A stretch of 5,706 nucleotides of DNA. Source: Bacteroidota bacterium. GTDB taxonomy: Bacteria > Bacteroidota > Bacteroidia > Cytophagales > Cyclobacteriaceae. The stretch's first letter is position 1; every line of letters starts with the position of its first letter. The notes under the pieces are model-generated. The model made no database searches. It was not told the origin of the DNA and saw only the letters and a list, made by a program, of their open reading frames with translations. The stretch spans positions 1-5,706 of the forward strand of contig JAPUIM010000456.1 of assembly GCA_027297025.1 (NCBI GenBank), in the 5' to 3' direction. Below are positions 1-5,706 of this stretch, in pieces. The position numbers were made by a program, and so were the translations under genes.

Positions 1-26
1 TTAGCAAATTTCAGTATTCACACTTT

Positions 27-2768
27 CTAATTTGAAAATGTATATATGGTTAAATTGTTTTGATATGTGGTATAAACATGGTATTTACCAAATTTGTGTA
101 ATACCGCCACCCGATGATCACTAACAACCGGTTGAAAGTTAATCAACTCACCCGTTGCATTGTATAAGTAGGTCAATCCCTGGATCTGGTCGTTGATGGC
201 AAACAGTTCGAAACCTGAACCGAAACGATAATATTGTATATCCATTTCTTCGGAAGTAATATAATCTTTTTCAAACATCAATTGATTATCTCTGTTGAAG
301 ATGCTCATACGATTCAATTCCTGTTGTGCTATCACATAATTTCTTTTAAGTGGATCAATCACCATTTTAAAGATAGTTTCCCGAGTGGGTTTGTATAATT
401 GATTCCGGCTGGTAATATCCCCCTCCAAATTGAACTTCACAACTTCCCCATCAGCGGTAATGGTGGTGAAGTAGGTATTGGAGAACCTTGAACCAGCTTC
501 AATAAACAAAGGATTGTAAACTTCGGAGGTCAAATCCAGAGGAAAACCAGAAAACGTAGTCCCGCGACGGGTAATGATATTCACTAATCCATTTTCCTGA
601 ACTGCTATGATCCCATCGTGATTTCGTACCCGTATGTGACTAACTGGAGCTGATATCGGAAAATCCAAATACCTTGGTCTCCAACCCTCAAGGTTTTGCA
701 TGTCCCGATTGTACATGTATAAGTTGCCCTTTTCATCAGATAATAGAAAACGATATCGTTTGCTGTTGTCATAATCGATGACCGATAGGTGTTGGAATTT
801 TTTCTGAAAAACCCATAAAGGATAGTTCTCCACATCTTTTCCAGTCCTATCCAGGATATATAAGCCAGTATCGGTGGCAAAGATATACTGAAGCCTTCCG
901 TTTCTATAAAAATCAATTTGATGAATATTACTCCGGATAGGCGTACCTATGGAATTCTTCCATAAGACATTACCTTCACTTGAAATCAGGTATAGATAAT
1001 TATTAGCGTCCTGAATGAGAATCTCATGACTGTTGTCTATATAGTTACGAACCACAAAAGGTTTGGTAATAATAGTTGTGTCCAATTCAGTAGTTTGTAA
1101 TGTTTCAAAATCGCTACCGATTTGACTGGAAATATCTGGAGCCTGATGATTAATATATATACTGGTATAATATTTATTATCAACATAACTGAATTGCACC
1201 GCTGCCAGATTGAAGTTTTTTAAAGTTTTACCATATTGTTCGGAAAAGTTTACCCATTTTGGAGATAAGTTATTCTGAAGCATTTCCCATGCCCGTGAAG
1301 TGTTTACCATCATACTGATATTGGCTTCATTTAAGGTACTTTCCAAGAAAGCGTTTTGAGAGATGGATTTACCCCAAGTATTCTCTAAGCTGACATCATT
1401 AATAAAGCTCTTAAGTGATTGTATGCTGTTTCCAAATACGATATAACCCTGATAAGGTAGGTAAAAACACTGTTCGAAACCCTTGAAATGCTCACCCAAC
1501 AGGTAGGATGGAAATTCAGGAATATACAACTGGGTAATAGGTACTCCTGAAAAGCTCTCTCTGTAAAGGGAGTCCCCAATTTGGTTATTGACTTTTTCAG
1601 TTAATCGATTCAATTGATTATAAGCTCCTTCCAACTCTTTGGTTTTTATCATTACCAACCTATCAGGATTTTTTATATCAATGGATTCAAGAATTAACAG
1701 TGCCATTTCATCCCCAAACCAATGGAAGAATTCCTCAATTTTAAACTTGTACAATTTTTCCACCTCTCGAACTTTGGATAAATATCCTGGTCTTTTAGCC
1801 CTCCAGAATTTATGTAACGCTCGATACCATCTGTTGAGATCATCGAACGAAAAGTGGTACAATATTGAGGTGCGATTAGGCACCAGTTGTTTTAGCCGTA
1901 TAGGTCCCGGTTGTTGTTCGTAAAAAGTGCTTAAGTAATCGGGTTGAGTTATGTCGGCCAAGCTAAAACCATTAAGCAGTACATTATCGTTGTTTATCTT
2001 TAAATCAAGGAACGATGCAGATCCAAGAGCTTCCAACAGTTTCAGTTGTTCATTATTACCCGTGGAAAATACTCCCAGCCATCTTACTAATGCTTTGATA
2101 TTGATGTATATATTGCCTTCATCATTTTCCAGTTTGGCAATTTCAAATATTCCGGAATTTTGGGTTTGAAAATTTTCCAACTCAGGTTTAGTGATGGTCC
2201 TGATCACATCTTCAACCAGTACCGGGGCAAAACTCCCCACAAAATGCTTTTCATAGATAAAATAAGAGAATAGTTCATCGCGTTCACCACCGGAAACTTC
2301 GTTAATAGTAAAACCTTGGTAGGTCCTGGATTGCCAATTGAATTTCTTTCTGGACTTGAGGTTTTGGATCAAATCGCCTGCAAGCTCTTGGCGCATTGAT
2401 CCATCCAAAGGGACAATAAATAAATAATCGAATCCATCCTGGGCGGTAATATGGGCTGAAATTATCAGATTACTACCAGTAAATAACTTGTCGAGTCCCC
2501 CACTTATCCCCGATAAGCTATCCAGAGATTGAAACTTATTGATCACATGTTTAAAATAGTGGATGTTGGTTAGGTCTTCCCAAATAGGATTGGCCTGCAT
2601 ATTGTTCCAAGTCCTCACCAAATTATCACTTTGATAAATCCAAACTGCGTTCTCCGGTACCATGGACCAAGTGTTAACCTCTCTTAATGAGAACCATTTG
2701 GTTATTGAGAAATATCCACCAATGCCCAAAAAAAGGAAGATAAAAAGTACAATGGTCCCTTTTTTCAT
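27..2768 (-). CDS. Membrane-anchored extracytoplasmic protein with C-terminal beta-propeller, function unknown
   Basis: The product is 913 residues from the ATG at 2768. The frame stays open 18 bases further upstream to a TTG at 2786, but the ATG places MKKGTIVLFIFLFLGIGGYF at the N-terminus, a typical signal anchor (lysines, then a hydrophobic segment to about residue 25), so I chose it. No Shine-Dalgarno precedes it. Residues about 35-560 form a long mixed alpha/beta region with no catalytic motif I can name. Its opening (VPENAVWIYQSDN) vaguely resembles Bacteroidota DUF3352-type proteins, but I cannot confirm that. From about residue 565 to the end, short strand-turn-strand units of the type 'xGxLYxxxxxG' recur at about residues 588, 633, 680, 725, 772, 818, 862 and 904, a period near 46, which indicates a PQQ/WD-like beta-propeller of seven or eight blades. 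I see only one cysteine (about residue 434). The protein should be held in the inner membrane with its bulk in the periplasm. It is transcribed away from the TPR gene. The gene and architecture are secure; the biochemical role is unknown. Confidence 0.9.
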   Translation of the reverse strand: MKKGTIVLFIFLFLGIGGYFSITKWFSLREVNTWSMVPENAVWIYQSDNLVRTWNNMQANPIWEDLTNIHYFKHVINKFQSLDSLSGISGGLDKLFTGSNLIISAHITAQDGFDYLFIVPLDGSMRQELAGDLIQNLKSRKKFNWQSRTYQGFTINEVSGGERDELFSYFIYEKHFVGSFAPVLVEDVIRTITKPELENFQTQNSGIFEIAKLENDEGNIYINIKALVRWLGVFSTGNNEQLKLLEALGSASFLDLKINNDNVLLNGFSLADITQPDYLSTFYEQQPGPIRLKQLVPNRTSILYHFSFDDLNRWYRALHKFWRAKRPGYLSKVREVEKLYKFKIEEFFHWFGDEMALLILESIDIKNPDRLVMIKTKELEGAYNQLNRLTEKVNNQIGDSLYRESFSGVPITQLYIPEFPSYLLGEHFKGFEQCFYLPYQGYIVFGNSIQSLKSFINDVSLENTWGKSISQNAFLESTLNEANISMMVNTSRAWEMLQNNLSPKWVNFSEQYGKTLKNFNLAAVQFSYVDNKYYTSIYINHQAPDISSQIGSDFETLQTTELDTTIITKPFVVRNYIDNSHEILIQDANNYLYLISSEGNVLWKNSIGTPIRSNIHQIDFYRNGRLQYIFATDTGLYILDRTGKDVENYPLWVFQKKFQHLSVIDYDNSKRYRFLLSDEKGNLYMYNRDMQNLEGWRPRYLDFPISAPVSHIRVRNHDGIIAVQENGLVNIITRRGTTFSGFPLDLTSEVYNPLFIEAGSRFSNTYFTTITADGEVVKFNLEGDITSRNQLYKPTRETIFKMVIDPLKRNYVIAQQELNRMSIFNRDNQLMFEKDYITSEEMDIQYYRFGSGFELFAINDQIQGLTYLYNATGELINFQPVVSDHRVAVLHKFGKYHVYTTYQNNLTIYTFSN

Positions 2769-2829
2769 TTCAAATAAATAAAACAAGTAAAATAAATAGA
2801 TTGTTTTTGAAAAGTGAAGATTTGGTGAT

Positions 2830-2860
2830 CAAACTAAACTAAGCTACTACATTGAATCAA
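2830..2860 (-). promoter_or_regulatory. Candidate Bacteroidota-type promoter for the propeller gene
   Basis: Read on the minus strand, TTG (2858-2860) is followed by 20 bases and then TTAGTTTG (2830-2837). The Bacteroidota sigma factor recognises a -33 TTG/TTTG and a -7 TAnnTTTG about 19-21 bases apart, so spacing and sequence fit with one mismatch in the -7 box. Transcription would begin near 2823 and leave a leader of about 55 bases before the ATG at 2768. In such AT-rich DNA a one-mismatch hit can arise by chance, so this is only a candidate. Confidence 0.3.
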
Positions 2861-3165
2861 CAATTCATTTTATTTAACTGTTTTGAGATAGTTTCGTGAA
2901 CTTTTCCGATTATAATCTATCCATAATAAATTTTGCGTGTCATGAAATATATTATACAATCTACCATTTTGGTTTTTATGGTACTGTGTGAAATCAACCT
3001 GACTTGGTCAATGCAAGATGGAAATAAAAAACCGGCTATCGCCCTAACCAAGGATACCCTACAGGTTAGGGAACTGCTAGAGGATTTTGACCTTCATCAG
3101 GATTCCAATCCCGATCAAGCTTTATTGTTTGCGCAGAAAGCACTTACCCTCTCCCAAAAGATAAA

Positions 3166-3176
3166 TTTTAAAAAGG
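3166..3176 (+). other. Frameshift site in the TPR gene (T4-A5 tract)
   Basis: The bases TTTTAAAAAGG span 3166-3176. Upstream the frame reads I-N-F-K-K; downstream the productive frame reads G-E-A-Q-S-L-Q-D-I-G. One additional A (AAT TTT AAA AAA GGC GAA) fuses them as INFKKGEAQS and places the glycine exactly 19 residues after the alanine of the preceding QAL, the same distance as in the next repeat (KAL to SSG). This register points to a net loss of one base here, not elsewhere. A ribosomal -1 slip on T TTT AAA would enter TAA, so a classical slippery heptamer is not a good explanation. Confidence 0.75.
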
Positions 3177-3973
3177 CGAAGCTCAAAGCCTTCAGGATAT
3201 AGGCATCATATTTAAGAACAAAAGTCATTTTTCCTTAGCTCATAGTCACCTAACCCAAGCCTTGTCCCTATTCCAGAAATTAAAAGACACCCTGGGAATC
3301 GCCAATAGCCTTAATGGGATTGGGGCTGTTTACAAGGATCAAGGTGACTATGTCAAAGCCTTAAAGTATTTATTCAAAGCACTACAAACCCTGGAAAAAA
3401 CCAACAATAGTAGCGGTATGGGCAAATGTTTGAATAATATTGGTGAAATCTATAGCAAACAAAATGATTTTGAAAAAGCTCTGGAATATTATTTCCAGTC
3501 ACTGAAAATTTTCCTTGCCCAGCAGGATCAACGAGGTTTGACCGATGGTTACGTAGATATTGGAATGGTATATGACATGCAGAAAAAGCCCCAACAAGCT
3601 CTGGACTACTATCATAAATCAATCGACATTTTACAAAATATTAATGATAAACCAGGGTTGGCATTTTCTTACGTATGTATGGGAGAAAACCTTCATAATC
3701 GGGGGCAATATGACCTTGCACTGGATAATTTTTTCAAATGTTTATCTCTCAATCAAGAACTTGAGAATTTTCAGAGGGTGGCCTATGCACTTAATGACAT
3801 TTCATTATCCTATTTAGAAACCAATCAGATAGATAAAGCCTGGGAATACGCCAACCAAAGTTTATCCATTGCCAGGGAGATCGATTCCAAAAACGAGGTG
3901 AGGGCAGCATACGGTAGTCTGGCCAAGATAAGTGCCGTCAAAGCAGACTATAAAGGCGCTTATGAATTTCAAC
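3176..3973 (+). repeat. TPR-coding tandem repeats, 120-base period
   Basis: The productive frame encodes seven successive units that begin GEAQSLQDIG, LGIANSLNGIG, SGMGKCLNNIG, RGLTDGYVDIG, PGLAFSYVCMG, QRVAYALNDIS and NEVRAAYGSLA. Each start is exactly 40 residues (120 bases) after the last. A half unit lies upstream of the frameshift (DQALLFAQKALTLSQK). The units have diverged in DNA sequence, so this is an ancient protein repeat and not a recombining DNA repeat. The 40-residue period, longer than the canonical 34 of TPRs, is usual for the Bacteroidota sensor-type TPR family and for TPR_12-like domains. Confidence 0.75.
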
Positions 3974-4445
3974 AAAAATTTAATGTTGTAAATGGTTCCT
4001 TATTTAGTGAATTGAAGGCCAAGGAAATTGGTAAACTGGAAGCAGGTTTTGAAATTGAAAAAAGGCTAGAGGAGCAAAAACGCAAGGAAGCTGAGAAGGC
4101 TAAAAATGAATTGGAACAAAAACAAAGAAGGGATGTGCTACAATATCAATTGATCTTTATTTTTGTGATTGGTTTCTTTGTGGTTCTGTTTTTTGCGGTA
4201 AAATATACCATTTCACTAAAAATAATCAAGAACTTGGCGTTTGTAGCCTTTTTGTTAATCTTTGAATTTGTTTTGGTTTTAATTGATCCTCTAATAAATC
4301 GATACACAGGTGGTGCTCCCCTGTTTATATTGCTGGCCAATGCTATATTGGCTTTAGGTTTTACTCCTTTTCACCGATTATTGGAAAACCGATTGACCAA
4401 AAGATTTATTTAGCTGGAATCATATCTCGACTACCTCATTTTTAT

Positions 4446-5273
4446 ATGGAGCCTGAAACATTCACCATTATTACCAATGATGGACTCGAGTTAGTTGGAA
4501 ACTGGTGGCAACCAAAAGTCAATCCTGTGGGAGTGGTTTGTTTGGTTCATGGATTGGGAGAACATCAAGGCCGATACCAACATGTTATAGACCATCTTGG
4601 ACAGGATCTGGCATTTTTTACCTATGATCAACGTGGACATGGAAAATCCCCGGGGAAAAGAGGTCATGCCAAATCCTTCAATCATCTTTTGGATGATGTT
4701 GAAAATCTTTTAAAGATCGCCCGCCGTGAATACAATTCCCTTCCCATATACCTTTACGGCCACAGCATGGGTGGTAATATTGTAGCCAATTACCTTTTGC
4801 GAAGAGTCACCAATGAACTGGCAGGTGCAGTACTCAGTTCAGCGTTCTTTCATTTAGCTTTCGAGCCTCCTTCCTGGAAACTGAAATTAGGACAAATTAT
4901 GGCCTCCCTATGGCCCTCTTTTACCCAATCCAATGAATTGGATCCTTCTGATCTATCAACTGATCCAGAAGTGGGTAAGGCTTACCTGGCTGATCCTTTG
5001 GTTCATAATAAAATATCAGCAGGTTTGTTTTTTGCTTTGTTGGAATCCGGCAACTGGGCCCTTTACAACACTCATTTGTTAAAATTGCCAGTATTGGTAA
5101 TGCATGGAACCTCTGATTCAATCACCTCCCCTGGTGGTTCTGAAAAATTTTTCCAAAATGCAGGATCCTACGCTACCCTTAAATTATGGGAGGGCATGAA
5201 ACATGAAACCCACAACGAAATTGAAAAGGACCAGGTTTTAGATTATATAAAAGAATGGTTGTTGAAAAAGTAG
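4446..5273 (+). CDS. Alpha/beta hydrolase, monoacylglycerol lipase / lysophospholipase-like
   Basis: The product is 275 residues, the usual length for the Hydrolase_4 (serine aminopeptidase S33-like) group that includes monoacylglycerol lipases and PldB-type lysophospholipases. HGLGEH (residues 35-40) matches the oxyanion-hole motif of that group, and DQRGHGKSPG (61-70) is its conserved strand-turn. GHSMGG (105-110) is the nucleophile elbow with Ser107. HGTSD (220-224) supplies the probable acid Asp224, and MKHETHNE (251-258) the probable base His253. Residues about 135-200 form the cap that would shape the substrate pocket. All three catalytic residues are present, so the enzyme should be active, most likely cleaving an ester of a monoacylglycerol or lysophospholipid; the true substrate cannot be read from sequence. 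No signal peptide is visible, so it is probably cytoplasmic or loosely membrane-associated. The gene begins 32 bases after the TPR stop on the same strand, without a Shine-Dalgarno, and is probably co-transcribed. Confidence 0.92.
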   Translation: MEPETFTIITNDGLELVGNWWQPKVNPVGVVCLVHGLGEHQGRYQHVIDHLGQDLAFFTYDQRGHGKSPGKRGHAKSFNHLLDDVENLLKIARREYNSLPIYLYGHSMGGNIVANYLLRRVTNELAGAVLSSAFFHLAFEPPSWKLKLGQIMASLWPSFTQSNELDPSDLSTDPEVGKAYLADPLVHNKISAGLFFALLESGNWALYNTHLLKLPVLVMHGTSDSITSPGGSEKFFQNAGSYATLKLWEGMKHETHNEIEKDQVLDYIKEWLLKK

Positions 5274-5347
5274 TGCCTCCTTCCGGAGAAAGATTTTAAA
5301 AGCAAACAATATTTTATATCTTAATCACTTCCAATAACAATTATTCC

Positions 5348-5706
5348 ATGAAAAATCTCAAACTGTTCTATAGCGCCCTTCCAGTTCTAGTAATATTGTC
5401 AGCCGTTAATAACTTCACCATATATGCTCAACAGAACAATTTAACAATACGGGTCGATCCATCCCGGGTAACCCTGAATGTTGGAGATTCCATCACTCTG
5501 CGAGCACAAGTTATAGATCAAAATGGGAGTGAGATTAAAGACAGAACTATAATTTTTTTCTCTCAAAGTGGAAAGGCTCTATTGGTAGACAGAGAGGGTA
5601 AGATTTTGGCCGGATTGCCTGGGAGCCATAAGATCACGGTAATGAGCCCTGGTTCAAATAACAATTATGCAAAAATTACCTACACAGTAAATGTAAATTT
5701 TTCCCC
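5348..5706 (+). CDS. Secreted protein with bacterial Ig-like domain, partial (3' end beyond window)
   Basis: An open frame of 119 complete codons starts at the ATG at 5348 and runs past the right edge. Residues 1-27 (MKNLKLFYSALPVLVILSAV then NNFTIYA) form a Sec signal peptide, with likely cleavage after Ala27 (YA|QQ); there is no lipobox cysteine. Residues about 32-119 match the pattern of a bacterial Ig-like (Big_2 or related) domain: VDPSRVTLNVGDSITLRAQV, then DQNG (57-60), a central IIFFSQS strand (68-74), REGKILAGLPGSHKITV (82-98), and a closing strand near ITYTVNV (110-116). Such domains usually act as spacers or adhesion modules ahead of a larger catalytic or surface domain, which would lie outside this window. 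The start has an AT-rich leader without a Shine-Dalgarno and lies 74 bases after the hydrolase stop, so it could be on the same transcript or have its own promoter. Function cannot be assigned from this fragment. Confidence 0.8.
   Translation, partial: MKNLKLFYSALPVLVILSAVNNFTIYAQQNNLTIRVDPSRVTLNVGDSITLRAQVIDQNGSEIKDRTIIFFSQSGKALLVDREGKILAGLPGSHKITVMSPGSNNNYAKITYTVNVNFS

Larger units (their letters stand above)
2942..4413 (+). pseudogene. Frameshifted TPR protein with signal peptide, coiled coil and three-helix membrane tail
   Basis: The 5' part reads in one frame from the ATG at 2942 (MKYIIQSTILVFMVLC, an export signal) to a TAG at 3200-3202. The rest reads in the -1 frame, with no in-frame stop from 3172 to the TAG at 4411-4413. 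Adding one A to the A-run at 3170-3174 joins them into about 490 residues. An upstream TTG at 2933 is in frame but the ATG gives the better signal peptide. The joined protein has TPR-type repeats of exactly 40 residues from about residue 50 to 350, with xxLNxIGxxY and KALxYxxxAL signatures. A charged coiled coil follows (about 357-399, KEIGKLEAGFEIEKRLEEQK), then three membrane segments (about 404-422, 432-451, 461-479). Basic residues in LKIIK and HRLLENRLTKRF suggest periplasmic TPRs and a cytoplasmic C-terminus. Related Bacteroidota proteins often carry a histidine kinase after the coiled coil; here there is none. If both pieces are translated separately, the downstream one lacks the export signal. 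It could be a true pseudogene, a sequencing or assembly error, or slippage-corrected. Confidence 0.8.

Noticed and set aside
1..30. Tail of a convergent plus-strand gene ending at TAA 28-30
   Set aside because: Only nine codons are visible, which is far too few to distinguish coding sequence from chance.
605..2169. Several 60-100-codon open frames lying inside the large minus-strand gene
   Set aside because: They overlap a long, clearly coding frame and show no domain, signal or start-site support; they are shadow frames.
2769..2786. A six-residue N-terminal extension of the propeller protein, starting at a TTG at 2786
   Set aside because: The ATG at 2768 directly precedes a classical KKG-plus-hydrophobic anchor, and a TTG start has no supporting signal.
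2889..2896. TAGTTTCG as a -7 box for the TPR gene
   Set aside because: It is one mismatch from TAnnTTTG, but no TTG lies 19-21 bases upstream, so support is too thin to annotate.
2928..2935. AAATTTTG as a -7 box for the TPR gene
   Set aside because: It has a mismatch, no TTG at the right distance upstream, and lies only six bases before the ATG.
3166..3172. Programmed -1 ribosomal frameshift at T TTT AAA
   Set aside because: After the slip the A-site codon would be TAA in the new frame, which ends translation instead of continuing into the TPR frame.
2942..3202. A stand-alone small secreted protein of 86 residues
   Set aside because: Its C-terminal half is a TPR half-repeat that continues in register in the next frame, so it is the 5' piece of a broken gene.
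5277..5288. CTCC-TTCC-GGAG hairpin after the hydrolase as a terminator
   Set aside because: The stem is only four base pairs and no proper T-run follows directly, so it is unlikely to terminate transcription.

Overview
The window looks like a chromosomal segment from a member of the Bacteroidota, probably Cytophagales-like. Four things suggest this. The DNA is AT-rich. None of the four gene starts has a Shine-Dalgarno sequence; the leaders are A/T-rich instead. One intergenic region has a near match to the Bacteroidota -33 TTG / -7 TAnnTTTG promoter. The protein types are also common in that phylum: a signal peptide plus 40-residue TPRs plus coiled coil plus membrane tail, a secreted Ig-like protein, and a large membrane-anchored propeller protein. 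The assignment is inferred from style; no ribosomal RNA or marker gene is present.

Layout. Bases 27-2768 (minus strand) encode a 913-residue protein with an N-terminal membrane anchor, a long extracytoplasmic region of unknown function and a C-terminal beta-propeller of about eight blades. A 173-bp divergent intergenic region (2769-2941) follows. Bases 2942-4413 (plus strand) hold a TPR gene with a signal peptide, seven TPR-type repeats of exactly 40 residues, a coiled coil and three membrane segments. Its reading frame is broken by an apparent one-base loss in an A-run at 3170-3174. After 32 bp, on the same strand, 4446-5273 encodes an intact alpha/beta hydrolase of the monoacylglycerol lipase/lysophospholipase type. 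After another 74 bp, the first 119 codons of a secreted protein with a bacterial Ig-like domain start at 5348 and run off the right edge.

How the genes may work together. The TPR gene and the hydrolase are close enough to share a transcript, and the Ig-domain gene may follow on it. Three of the four products have export signals and would sit in or beyond the inner membrane; the hydrolase is predicted to be cytoplasmic. Nothing else ties them into one pathway. I see no mobile element, CRISPR array, RNA gene, toxin-antitoxin pair or defence system. The most informative points are the frameshift, which the repeat register locates to one short homopolymer, and two domain architectures without an assigned function.
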